Source: Pararge aegeria | Taxonomy: Eukaryota; Arthropoda; Insecta; Lepidoptera; Nymphalidae | Direction of reading: 5' to 3' | DNA: 64,000 nucleotides | NCBI RefSeq assembly: GCF_905163445.1 | Contig: NC_053190.1 | Span: 14,138,501-14,202,500 of the forward strand | Shown: piece after piece, positions 35,410 to 46,265 of the stretch | Position numbering within the stretch: the first letter of the stretch is position 1 | Layout: each line of letters starts with the position of its first letter | Position numbers and translations under genes: made by a program | The notes under the pieces: generated by a model | Database searches by the model: none | What the model saw: only the letters and a program-made list of their open reading frames with translations | Told to the model about the DNA's origin: nothing

Positions 35410-36030
35410 TGGTTACTTAATATGCAGTTTGCAATAGAAAATAGTACCCGCTAATTACGCAGGTTATGGCAGTTGTTCATACACCCGCATTTTAACCGGA
35501 ACGTTAATTATTTGGGTCGGAACCAAAGGCTATTGTACGTGTTTATGACTTTCTAGTTATTATTGTCATACTTATTTCGTAAACGTTTTAATAATACCAA
35601 TACAATGCGGGTAATAGCATAGCATACATCATACGCTTGTATTTCGTTAAACCTATGTGTGATGACGATAGTTTCCATTTAGAAATTCTGTTCGCGAAAC
35701 AGCGTACCTATTACTTAGAAGTCACGTAGGACCTGTTACGGAGTTTATCGTTATCTAGTAAATATTTTATTTATCTATCGTTAAAGGAAAGCTAACAAAT
35801 AAAGTGATCAAAATCAGATTTACAAGACACTTATTACACACATTACAGACAATTATTTTCTTAATAATCAAAACACTACATAGACCGTCGCCTTAGATCG
35901 CACAGATTTATCATAGTGAAATTCATTTAAGTGTGTTTTTATAACTTAATTTTATAATAAAAACATTCATTTTCTTCTTCGTCATTGAGGGATAAAATAT
36001 AGCGGTTGCAAATGCGTTTATAAATTAATA
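35410..36030. other. AT-rich non-coding DNA
   Basis: No gene or named repeat was recognised. Confidence 0.45.
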
Positions 36031-36033
36031 GAT

Positions 36034-36252
36034 AATAAATAAAATATATACTACGACAATACACACATCGCCATCTAGCCCCCAAAGTAAGCGTAGTTTG
36101 TGTTATGGGTTTTTATGAATATACATACCCAAATATTTATAGTAAACATATAAACACCCAGACGCTGAAAAATATTTATGGTTACTTATTAAATTAACTG
36201 GAAAATGTTTGCGTGATGCCATTTCACATTTTCCAGTTAATTTAATAAGTAA
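36034..36252 (-). mobile_element. SINE family A (Metulj-like), inverted copy with hairpin
   Basis: AATAAATAAAATATATACTACGAC, then ACACATCGCCATCTAGCCCC, AGTAAGCGTAG and AAACACCCAGACGCTGAAAA are the inverted SINE body. The expected continuation into the tRNA-like head is broken by a 27-bp inverted repeat built from the SINE's own AACTGGAAAATGT segment. The tRNA-like head is missing. Confidence 0.8.
36182..36252. repeat. Perfect 27-bp hairpin, 17-nt loop
   Basis: The left arm 36182-36208 begins TTACTTATTAAATTAACTGG and the right arm 36226-36252 ends CCAGTTAATTTAATAAGTAA. The pairing is exact. Both arms overlap the SINE consensus, one in each orientation. Confidence 0.9.
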
Positions 36253-36335
36253 TATTAATTTATTACTCAGATAGTTATTAATATTTTAATTTTGAGTCTC
36301 AGTCATCAGTTTAACATGAGATTTATTTATATATT

Positions 36336-36590
36336 GACGGCCGATTGGCGCAGTGGGCAGCGACCCTGCTTTCTGAGTCCAAGGCCGTGGGTTCGATTCC
36401 CACAACTGAAAAATGTTTGTGTGAAGAACGTGAATGTTTTTTAGTGTCTGGGTGTTTATATGTATATTATAAGTATTTATGTACATTATTTATAAAAATA
36501 TTCATCAGTCATCTTAGTACCCATAACACAAGCTACGCTTACTTTGGGACTAGATGGCGGTGTGTGTATTGTCGTAAATTTAATTATTTA
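36336..36590 (+). mobile_element. SINE family A (Metulj-like), near full-length copy
   Basis: Head GACGGCCGATTGGCGCAGTG with A-box, B-box GGTTCGATTCCCACAACTG, then GTGTCTGGGTGTTTATATG, TTCATCAGTCATCTTAGTAC, CCATAACACAAGCTACGCTT and GACTAGATGGCGGTGTGTGT. It ends near GTCGTAAATTTAATTATTTA. It is the most complete copy in the window. Open frames across it are SINE readings, not genes. Confidence 0.9.
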
Positions 36591-36832
36591 GAAGACGTTT
36601 TATACCGACAAGAAAACACATTCAAGAAATATTGTACCGTAAAAAGCGGATGCAAGCAACTTGGTTTGCATAGAATTTCTGATATCCCGTGTCATTAAGA
36701 AATATTCCCGCAGTGCCCACGCCCATTTCCAGAAAGCAAACTACCGGCATAGCTAAAAGCAAATAAAATTCGATTACCAAATTTATCGATATAAATTAAA
36801 AAATTAAATACATTTTTTATTCCTTTTTAACC

Positions 36833-36890
36833 CTTTTTTTTTTTTTTTTTTTTTTTACGTTCGTGTTGGTATCCTCATGGATACCAACAC
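36833..36890. repeat. T-tract followed by 12-bp hairpin
   Basis: A run of more than 20 T bases (to 36856) is followed by GTGTTGGTATCC (36863-36874) and GGATACCAACAC (36879-36890), exact reverse complements around TCAT. A GC-richer stretch at 36891-37005 follows, with CGGTGTTCAAACACTTCGCC, which looks like part of a repeat I cannot name. Confidence 0.75.
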
Positions 36891-37009
36891 ACCCGGGGAG
36901 GTGCAATGGTTATGTCGGACTCTTACCGACTAAACCCCACGGTGTTCAAACACTTCGCCTGGTGACTGGGTTACGGGAACGCTTTCGCACACGACCGCGA
37001 ATTCCTTTT

Positions 37010-40000
37010 TAACCCTGCGTTGTAAGGAATTATTAAAAACTTTGCAAGTGGTATTTCTTTACTGAAACCAAAATACCAATGTTTTGAGACATTACTTAAA
37101 AAAAAATGGTTTTTTTTTCTGTACGTGCAATAAAGACTTTCTATCCATCTCTCAAGATTTTTAATTTTCTAGTGTATCGAAAGAAATCGGTGCTATTTAG
37201 TATTTAACCAAAAGCTTAAAAGCCAAGTTATAACGGAAATTGGATTGACTGGGAAATTTTCACAGGAATGGGACTGCAAAATTACATAATTTCATACGAA
37301 GTTTCTTGCCCTGTTTAATCTTAACCGTTAAGCGTAGAATTAAGGATTTTTTTTGTAGTACACGTCTAGAGTGCTTAACGCATATTCTCTCAGGATTTAA
37401 ATATTTTAAGTCCATCTGTTGGAGCTGTACTGTTTTAAATTGTCTGTCACTCAGTCAGGATAAGGCTTTTTATAGTTAAAGAAGGTTTTGAATGAAATAA
37501 GACTATTGTTACGGGTTCCACTCTTACTTGTCGCTATAGATACAGATGCCTTGAAGAATCTGGTTAATTAAAATTTTACGCTTTCAAATACTGATTGTGT
37601 TTATAAATTACTTGTTAAATTCGAACTAGTATTGACTAATGAGAATCAATTCTTAGAAGTTATTAATCTTCCAAGTTTGGTCATTTACTATTTGGGATTG
37701 AGGCGCAAAGTTTAAATCCGGGCCGTAGGTGACCTATTTGACAGCGCCGAGAATTTAATTATGAACTATAATACAACATTTATTACGTGTATGATGAATT
37801 TTAAAATATATTTTCAGCAAGAACCACCAACAAGTACAATACTACCAAGCTCTGTAGGCTGAAAGGGTAAATATGGCCGCTCACTAGGTAGCAGTATGAA
37901 AGTAGACTTTCCAACTTTCCGCTCAGTCTTTGTGGGCTTAAGGTGCAGTACTCATATTTTTAATGCACACATTAGCGAGCAAAGTATATTTAAAAATTAA
38001 TTATAATAATATTAGGAATGGCTTTATTTCCTCTGTTGGACGATTACGTTTTTAAAGCATTAAATAAAGGCAACTATATGGATAATGTCGGCAAATTTAT
38101 TTGTTTCTACATTCCTGTTCAAATCAATAACATCCAATAGAAATCTGAAGTATTGTTTTAGCGATGTTATGTACAAGAACATAATGTGACTGTTAAATAA
38201 ATATTATCATGATCGAACGCTAGAATAGGATAGACAATAGGAGTTTTCTTGAAATTATAAATGAATACCATGAGGATGCAAATCATGAGCAGATGTATTA
38301 AAACGTGCATCTAACCTATGGTGATTAATATCTTCGTAATTGCCTATGTCAAGGTGTGGGCGCAGACGACTTTGCAGTGCCAGCGTCTTGGGTGCAAAGT
38401 TTGTGAATACGTCGTCAAGCTCAACCAGTTGAAGGTTAATGCAATAATGTGCTGTTGTGAAATGTATATTTTACAGTTGCATAGTATTGTTTGGGGGCAT
38501 AGGCAACTGGGGAAAAATCGCTATTTCGTTATGACATTGACGCTTATAACAGGTTAATGTTATTGTTCATCCACATTGGAACGTCACTCGTACTTTACCC
38601 AGTGGGGCATAGATTTTAATTCTGGTAGTCTTGTGAAGTAAAATATAGAAAATTGAGACTAAAACTAACTATCTTGTGTAATGTTAAAGTAATTTGGATT
38701 GTTGCAGTCAATGATGCGTTAATAATTCTCGGGTGTTATAAAAAGAAAACCAGTTTGGTTTCCAGTTCTGTGATACATTCTACAGCTTTATTATTGCCGT
38801 TTACTCTAATAACTCGAGATTATATACGTTTTTAAGCAATTTTAGCTGCGGTTCCTGATGATGGTTTCCTTAACTTTTTACCTTTTAAGTATGTATATTC
38901 CGTCAACTTGTATTTTTCTAGTAAAATTATCCGGATTTATTTGTCGTAATTTAACTTTACCTTTAATATCGAAGGAGCTGTATAAAATTTATTCACATTT
39001 AAAATTGTGTTCTCATTGATACTAAGAAAAGAACCACTTGACTTGTTTTCCGGAATACAGAAAGGGCACGAAAAAATCTTAAACAATCTGGGTCTAGCTT
39101 AATCAATTTATATGAAAGGAGCGTGCAAAAGTTGTTGACGGTGATAGTGAAAAATTTCTTGTTTAATTTGTTTCTGATAAAATCAAACTAAAACGGGGTA
39201 CGTTGTAAATACTCTTTATCTTCTTTCTTCTGCACCATATGTTGGTCGACCTTGTTGTTTATTTTTATTTTAATCGCAGGTACCGGATGCAGTTTCTTTT
39301 CTCATGGCGCTCACAACCCACCTGTTAAAAGTGCTAATTAATCATCTGTCCCGACACTCAATGTTAAAAGAAAAAAAATGGAATACAATTATGTGAACAT
39401 TTAACATGCCCCACATAATTCAGATTAAAATAATAACGACGATGTTTTGTTTTGTTCAAATTTTATCCTTTTTTCATAGATTATCAGACAAGATGTGTCA
39501 TGACAATGAAATTTCAGACGATAAATTTTTAACTAAATTGACATGTATGTGCAAAAAGCATAATTTTAGCATTTGCATATTTTTTAGGCACATATTTGCG
39601 TAACTGACCGTTTGTTGCGCTACGAAGAATTATTTTTTTTATAATTAATGTACTAGAAAGGGAAGTTAACGATTTCAAATCTGCTGATTCCTCTATTATG
39701 ACTTTGTTCATTTTGAAAACTTAGGATTTTTGAGAGTGACAGAGTTAACCGTTAAATAGTTTTGTAGCTTTTAGTTTAAAGTCAAAAAATCTGTCATACA
39801 CGTCGGACAAATTCCCCCGCTGATGAACAAGTTTTAGAATAAAAATCTTCGTAGATTTAACAAATTATCAGCTTTGACACTAAGCAATCACTTTTATACG
39901 AACCAAATACCAGAAAATAAATATGCTGGGTCACCTAAATAACAGTTAAACTTATAAAACTATTCTTTGCAGATTTCAAAAGTTATTTATTTTGTTGTCG

Positions 40001-41115
40001 CATTTTAAAATAAGTAATCATCGTCGTACAGCTCGGGACATTATGCAATTTTTCAAACATGTGTAATTATTATCGGCACGTGTAAGTAATCATGTGCCAT
40101 TTGTTCAAGATAAGAAATATCGCTTAAAAGGTTATTAACCATTTGGTGGATACCTACGAACCCTCAGGCAGAGTTTGATTCGAAACTCCGACTTATAAAT
40201 ATAAATCAAAACGTAAATTTGGGTAGGTACTGAAATTCATTCTAATCTTATTCCTGAAATATTTTAGATATTAAAAATAAGCATTAAGGCCGCCTTTGCA
40301 TGCCTGTAATCGTGTGTCAAGTATTTCCTCTGTTTCCTGGTCTTTTTATAATTCCTAAAATGAAAATTCTTGACATAACATACGTTATTATTTTTGTAAG
40401 ATTCTCGCGACGTATTTTAAATTACAGCGATATCAATGTCAGCAAACGGATTTGCTTTGTGAAATACTGAATAGGTGTTCCAATACGCTAGAGAACTTAT
40501 GTTTGTACTCATAAAGTTGTAGGCTCAGACAGTCTTATTGCAGGCGGTTTTTCATGCAAGTAGAATCGCGAAGGCGTTCATCTTGAGCGGCGACCTTGCA
40601 ACGTCTGACATTGGACGCAGAGATTTCGTATAGCGTTTCGTTTGCTTTTTAAACCACAACGTAGGATGACCTTTGCGCTCGCGCACCAACCACAATACAC
40701 CGTGCCCATTTCGTTGTAACCACTAAATGCATATTCAATACGGAAGTAAATAAATCTACAAATCTAAATTAAGCAATTGTAAAACTTAAGTAATCACAGT
40801 TTTCGCCACTGTAAAAGAAAAATATTGATTTATGGTTAAATTCTTTTAAATCAACTCCTTCAGCGACTACGTCGTAAAAAACGTAATCGTGCACTTATGT
40901 GAATTCCGTACCAGAATACAATATGAAATACTACATGGTATTCAAATCAAGCAAAACTCACCAAATGTTCAGCTTTTTTTTTTTTATTAATCGTTATGAT
41001 ATAAAGTACTGTAGAAAATCAGTGTAATACACAAAAAAACCGTAGTGAGCCTTTTACCAAAAGCCTTTTTAAAGAACTTAAGTGTACCTACATAAATTAT
41101 TTATTTTTCTTTCTA
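37010..41115. other. AT-rich non-coding DNA, few repeats
   Basis: Short frames (38318-38557, 38653-38835, 39406-39603) have no motifs. GC-richer patches at 40555-40720 are not assignable. I recognise no SINE or LINE. Confidence 0.4.
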
Positions 41116-41120
41116 TCTTT

Positions 41121-41265
41121 CTCTGTTCTCATTCGTTAACAGAGCGAGTTACTTGAAGAGTCTCTGTCTTTGACACGTAACTTGAAACCTTCATGTTTCA
41201 GTTATTTTCGTTTACACTTTTGCGATTGGCTTTGAGTTCGTCCCCAGTAAGAATGTTATATATGT
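41121..41265 (+). repeat. Direct repeat pair, first unit
   Basis: CTGTTCTCATTCGTTAACAG, GAGTTACTTGAAGAG, GACACGTAACTTGAAACC, TTCAGTTATTTTCGTTTACA and CTTTTGCGATTGG recur in the same order at 41780-41914. The two units are about 659 bp apart and diverged. The palindrome TAAGGGTTAACCCTTA follows at 41265-41280. Confidence 0.85.
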
Positions 41266-41779
41266 AAGGGTTAACCCTTATTATGTTGTAATTATAGTAC
41301 TTATATATTATGAATTATTTCAATCACGCTAAAATTGTTCTACCAATTATGATTTGTGGATATACAAGGGTTGGCAAACGAAATCCTTAAAAGCGTTAAA
41401 ACGCATTACGTTACGACGTTAGTAGTTCTCTTCTTTGGCTTTTCAAATGTGGATTATAGTGGGAGACGTTAATCGTCTAAAATGTCCCGCCCGCCTTGTG
41501 GATAAAAAAGTTATAAGTAGTGTATCTCGCAGAATTGTAAATTGATCGTCAAATTGCCTAGGCGGCTAACAGTTTCAACTGAATCGTATTATTGGCACCT
41601 TATTTGTACGGGTGCAGGTTCTGTTTCAAGTTTGCTTAGAACGCGTAACGCGGTTGGTGTTGTTTCGTCCGCGCTTTCTAACTGTTATCGGACGCTTTCG
41701 TCTCGGTAGCCGATACAAATACTATTAAGGACTTGATTCTGATATGTACCTATAGTATTTTAATAAAAGTATACATGGG

Positions 41780-41914
41780 ACCTGTTCTCATTCGTTAACA
41801 AAGCGAATTACTTGAAGTCTTTGGCACGTAACTTTAAAACCTTTATGTTTTAGTTATTTTCGTAAACACTTTTGCGATTAGATTTAAGTTTTTGCTTAGT
41901 ATGAACGTTTATAT
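41780..41914 (+). repeat. Direct repeat pair, second unit
   Basis: This unit matches 41121-41265 in order and orientation: CTGTTCTCATTCGTTAACAA, GAATTACTTGAAG, GGCACGTAACTTTAAAACC, TTTAGTTATTTTCGTAAACA and CTTTTGCGATTAG. An old local duplication or two copies of an unnamed repeat would both fit. The GC-richer patch at 41640-41715 between the units is unassigned. Confidence 0.85.
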
Positions 41915-42284
41915 ACACGTAATTGCAAACGTTTTCTCTATTGCAATTCATGTATATTTACATTTTCCACCTTTGAAGATTTAGAATATCACAAGGACGT
42001 TTTTATTTGAGGACAGGTTTGTCTTGGGAAGTATTTCTCTTTAACCACGATATTTTATTAAAAGTTATCTTAATTTAGTTTTTATATATATAACAACCAT
42101 TTGAAAGTCTGTGGCCGCCAGTTAGGAGGCACTGAATTGAACGAATGTTGACCTTTTGTAATATCTAGGTGCCTGAACAACATGCGTTTTTTATATCCGC
42201 TGAAATTAAAGGTACTTTGAATTATTGACTGCATTAAAAAATGGGATGTCATTTTATAATGTATAAATATTCGTTTTTTTATAA

Positions 42285-42475
42285 ATCCCGCAGGAGCCCT
42301 TTATTTTCCCGGAACAAAATGGATCCTATGGACATTAGGCTTCAGGATGCAAAATTTTACCAAGCTAAGTAAAGCGGTCACGGCCAAGGTAAATTTTATC
42401 AAGATCAGTTCAATGATTGAGCCGATCGTATTAAAAAAACAAACAGACGCACTTTCGCATTAAAAATACTTTTTC
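42285..42475 (-). mobile_element. Helitron-like repeat remnant
   Basis: GGAGCCCTTTATTTTCCCGG, CTTCAGGATGCAAAATTTTA, TTTTATCAAGATCAGTTCA and CAAACAGACGCACTTTCGCA match the copy at 24060-24370. Confidence 0.5.
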
Positions 42476-42477
42476 CG

Positions 42478-43540
42478 ACTATTCAAAGTTGAAAAAGTTA
42501 AGTTAAAAATAATTATCTGAACTGCACATATGAATGTCGCGTTCCAGACCAGTTGCCCATTAATAACATCACTCAATAAAGCACAGCGAAGTGACTCCAA
42601 GACAAAAATAGAAGTGTTAAACGCTTCGCATAGGCGCACCGTTCTGAATACTTGACTCAAGACAATGCCTCTTGATAAATGGTCCCTACTTCGACCGCAT
42701 AAGTAACTAGGATTCTTTTTTGGTTTGTTCAAATAGTTTGCTATTAGTTACTAACTCGGTACTGTCTATCTCTAAATAGGTTTGTAACTAACAATTTATT
42801 TAAAGCTCTTTATGACCTTCTTGACTTATTCTGTACTTATTCTTCTATCTTAATCTTATTTCTGGTTTTTGTCTTTGCCATTACCTCTTATAATGTACGC
42901 GTAGCCATAAAATTTTCCATTATATTCTCCTAATTTAACAAATTTGTTCATATTTTCCGTTGGGGATTTATGAATAATATAGTTGTTTACTTTATCCAAT
43001 TATCTGTTCCTTAGATATCTGCTAATAATAAACTAATATTTTCTTGATAGTTTTGTAATGTTTCACCTATACGATATTGTTAGTACACAACTCACAGCAC
43101 TTAAGTTTATTAGTCATGTTAGTGATGTTATCAGCATCTTCGGGTTCGACTTTTATCGATACGCTGACGCTGAGTTGTTTTGTGCCTTTTTTTTTCTTCA
43201 TTATTAGTCATAGTTATAGTCTTATAAAAAATGACAGAAACGCTTACCGACTGTTATATTTAACCACCGACGTTATCTATATGAGCTTCACTATTTTTGT
43301 CATAGTTTTGGCGTTTAAATAGATGAATGGATTGCAGGTTCACCAAATTTAAATTCATAAAATAAAATAAGCTTTGTATTACAAAAGGATCAAAGGAAAA
43401 TTTTTATGTATATTTAGACCTTACATAAAGGTTAAGTTAATTGTGTGTGAATATAATTCTTAGATTTGTATGTTGAGATAACACATTATTAAATCACGTA
43501 AGTATTGGCATCTGACCTCCAGAACAGTCACTAGCGCAAT
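42478..43540. other. AT-rich non-coding DNA
   Basis: The 90-codon minus-strand frame at 42460-42732 and the frame at 43077-43322 lack recognisable motifs. Confidence 0.4.
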
Positions 43541-43546
43541 TTTATA

Positions 43547-43770
43547 TCTTAATATATATAAATCTCCTGTCACGATGTTTGTCCGCGATGGTCTCCTTTA
43601 CTTAAACGATTTTAAATTAAATTGACACACTGTGAGCAGTCTGGTCCAACTTAAGAGATAGGGTAGCGTAGATCTTTAATTATAGTCGCAATTTTATTTT
43701 ATTGCAAATTATATTCTATATAAAATTCTATATAATATTATTATACAAAAAATAAAATTGTAAAAAATAA

Positions 43771-43807
<37 letters not shown>

Positions 43808-43896
43808 TATATACTACTATACTCATTTAAGGCTAAGCGATACTGAATACTTTAAATACAAAATCAAACGCAGACAAAGTCGCGGGCAACAGCTAG
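43547..43896 (+). mobile_element. Short non-autonomous Helitron with both ends
   Basis: It starts TCTTAATATATATAAATCTC at 43547 after an A and ends GCGGGCAACAGCTAG at 43896 before a T, the A/T insertion site typical of Helitrons. The 5' part, CTGTCACGATGTTTGTCCGC and GTGAGCAGTCTGGTCCAACT, matches a lepidopteran non-autonomous family that I recall. It has no coding capacity. The interior includes a long AT microsatellite. Confidence 0.7.
43774..43813. repeat. (TA)n microsatellite
   Basis: A long TA/AT dinucleotide run interrupted once by AAAT, inside the Helitron. Confidence 0.9.
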
Positions 43897-43899
43897 TTT

Positions 43900-44910
43900 T
43901 ATATAAAATCCATCCACCTCTTTCAGTGTTATGCTTAGGTACACATTTTTATACATTATCGTCTTAATAGTTGTCTAGTTGTACCCAATTAAATTTGATA
44001 GAATCTGATGAAGATCTTCAGAGTTAAAGGTCGGAACTCTTGCGCAGAAGTTCAGTAAAGTGAAGTTCAGTGAAGTTACTTTTTCTTTATAAGGCTTATA
44101 TTTATATGACTCTGTAAAATCTGTATTACATCAATCATGTAAAGAAGTATATGAAAAAAGTACAAAACATGCATACTAATAAAAAAAAAACTCTAAATCC
44201 ATAAACAATTCAGATTAAAAAATGGATCATATACATATTTTGCACGAAACGACCACAGATTAGAGGATAAGACAAGAACTAAACTTGGAGCAAAAATCAT
44301 TCAGTTTGAAGGAGTGCAAATAGTAATCTACCAAACGAGATTTCATCTTCTATAAATTAAAAAAAAAAATTGAAAATGTTTAGCTAATTATTTTTTTTGT
44401 CTTTGTATTATATAGTATTCGAGTCAGCGATTAAAAAATAATAAAAATGAATGTTATTAGTTTTAAGTGTTCTTGTAAGTGAAAAGTATGTGCTTTGGAG
44501 AATAAAGTTTTTAAACCTAAACTAATTAACATCCTCGTCCTAAAATGTCTCACTGTAGGGTATAAGGAACCTCTTTCATAGAAAAGTAGTATTAAGATCT
44601 TGGAAACCTTCCGATAATAAAGAAATCGTGGGTGATAGGTATTCGGTTTTAACAAGGCGATCCTTTATGTCGATTGGTGGTTGATTGCTTTTTATGACCT
44701 TCAACCACAAAGCGGATTGGATTTGCATGTGAACGTTTCGAATGTCGCGATTCACCGAACCGATTGACATTGTGTTTCCGACGAAGGTCAATCTACATTA
44801 TGTGTTAGTACCCAAAAGAGAAAAATCGTTGTAGATCCATCAACGGTTGTTGTTGACAGAATTAAAAATGTCGTATTAATAATAAATACCAATACATAAA
44901 ATACTATGAG
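43900..44910. other. AT-rich non-coding DNA
   Basis: The minus strand at 44576-44791 has a 71-codon frame with a more even base composition than its surroundings, reading for example RNVHMQIQSALWLKVIKS. I do not recognise it and it has no splice context, so it is left uncalled. Confidence 0.4.
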
Positions 44911-44913
44911 AAC

Positions 44914-45176
44914 TAAATAAATAAATAAAATATACTACGACAATACACACATCGCCACCTAGCCCCAAAGTAAGCTTGTGTTATGGGTACTAAGATGACT
45001 GATGAATATTTTTATGAATTAATTATATATACTTACATGAATACTTTGAAAATACATATAACCACCCAGACACTGAAAAACACTTAAGCTCATCACACAA
45101 ACATTTTCCAGTTGTGGGAATTGAACCTTGGACTCAGAAAGCAGGGTCACTGCCCACTGCGCCAGTCGGCCGTCAA
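44914..45176 (-). mobile_element. SINE family A (Metulj-like), near full-length inverted copy
   Basis: The left (3') end is AAATAAATAAATAAAATATAC. The body has ACACATCGCCACCTAGCCCC and ACCACCCAGACACTGAAAAA. The tRNA-like head at the right carries the B-box complement CCAGTTGTGGGAATTGAACC and the A-box complement CCCACTGCGCCAGTCGGCCG, ending GTCAA at 45176. Confidence 0.9.
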
Positions 45177-45180
45177 ACTG

Positions 45181-45221
45181 TATGGGAACTGTATTTATTT
45201 TTAATAAACACAGTTCCCATA
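45181..45221. repeat. Hairpin at the SINE 5' boundary
   Basis: TATGGGAACTGT (45181-45192) pairs exactly with ACAGTTCCCATA (45210-45221). After one mismatch, TTTATT pairs with AATAAA around a 3-base loop. It begins only five bases outside the SINE's 5' end. Confidence 0.85.
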
Positions 45222-45224
45222 GGC

Positions 45225-46045
45225 TTCCCTGGGCACCACGGTGTCCTGAAGGCGCAGTAGAAAGTACAGAGGACCGCCGCATGGCGCTCCTTTACTTCAA
45301 AAAATCAAGTAAAAATATATAAAATTTTTATAGTTTTTGTGTAGCAGTGTAGCGGCTTGTACCACGCTTCATAAAATTGTGTTGTGATCAACAAGCTCAG
45401 CCATTTCATTGTTGGGGTAGTTTAATTATTCTAAATTCTTGGCTAAAATTCATTATTTATTATCGTTTTATTAGTTCCATTATGAGGATCTTTTATCTTT
45501 TGCGCCTATTTGCCTAACGAACAAGTATCTATTTTAACTAACTAGGTTAGGGCGCGAGCGCCATGACTTATTTGTTAACTTGTAAGTGGCTTAATGAGGT
45601 TTGTAACCCCTAGACTAGATGATAAGTTGGAGACATTTGTTACAATTTTTCCATTGATTGTATGGTATCAAAATCGATATGTCTTGCGTTTTTTTCAGAG
45701 ACTGCGGGATAGATGGTTGACGAACATTCTTACTGATTTATAATGTAACTGCCGTAGGAGTTTAATTATTTAAGTTGTTATTTTGTTTTGTTAAAATCCT
45801 CGATAAGGCGATTAATGTTTCATAAATTTAATTTAGAATTTTGATGATACAGTTTAAGCTTGGTTTTACAAATCAAATAACTACATTTGTTTAGAAAGTT
45901 GGACTTGTCTTTAGCGTCTATGCCTTAGATTGCATCATCACTTACTACTAGGTGAGATTGTGTTTAAGAGCTAAATTATAGTGAAAATAAAACAAACCCA
46001 AAATAAATCGAGTGTTTATAGTTATAATATGTATATTGTTTATTA
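45225..46045. other. AT-rich non-coding DNA
   Basis: A TTTTTTTCAG at 45689-45698 resembles a 3' splice site, but no matching donor or coding sequence follows. Confidence 0.4.
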
Positions 46046-46057
46046 TTTTACCTATTG

Positions 46058-46265
46058 TATTATAAATTTAAAATGCATATAAAAATTTTCGGAACTGACA
46101 GGATTTGAACCTGCGACTCTCGGGCAATCGCGGCCTGAGCGCTTTCACCAATTAAGCTACGGCTCTCCTACCGTCGCTGCCGAAAATTTGTATATGCCTT
46201 TTCAAATCAGTCTTATAGCGACTGTATATAGCGAAAATTTTTAAATGCATTTTAAATTTATAATA
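46058..46265 (-). mobile_element. tRNA-like module inside 35-bp inverted repeats
   Basis: The arms at 46058-46092 and 46231-46265 are reverse complements at 33 of 35 positions (right arm core GCGAAAATTTTTAAATGCAT). Between them lies a minus-strand tRNA-like sequence (46090-46166). A third partial arm copy, CCGAAAATTTGTATATGCC, sits at 46180-46207 in the right-arm orientation, offset by 51 bp. Outside, TTTACCTATTGT occurs at 46047-46058 and 46308-46319, which could be a target-site duplication. It combines SINE-like and terminal-inverted-repeat features. I do not know a named family with this layout. Confidence 0.6.
46090..46166 (-). other. tRNA-like pseudogene / SINE head
   Basis: On the minus strand the A-box TAGCTTAATTGG (complement 46148-46159) and B-box GGTTCAAATCC (complement 46101-46111) match the RNA polymerase III consensus. 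D- and T-arms pair well. The acceptor stem pairs at five of seven positions, with mismatches at 1-72 and 6-67. The anticodon stem would need seven pairs, CTCAGGC/GCCCGAG, leaving the loop CGCGATT without T at position 33. A functional tRNA is therefore unlikely. Confidence 0.7.

Noticed and set aside
36345..36698. 117-codon plus-strand frame (and similar frames at 23749 and 58680) as a gene family
   Set aside because: The shared MAQWAATLLSESK start is simply the SINE tRNA-like head in one reading frame.
46090..46166. A functional tRNA gene
   Set aside because: Two acceptor-stem mismatches, an abnormal 7-bp anticodon stem and no T at position 33.
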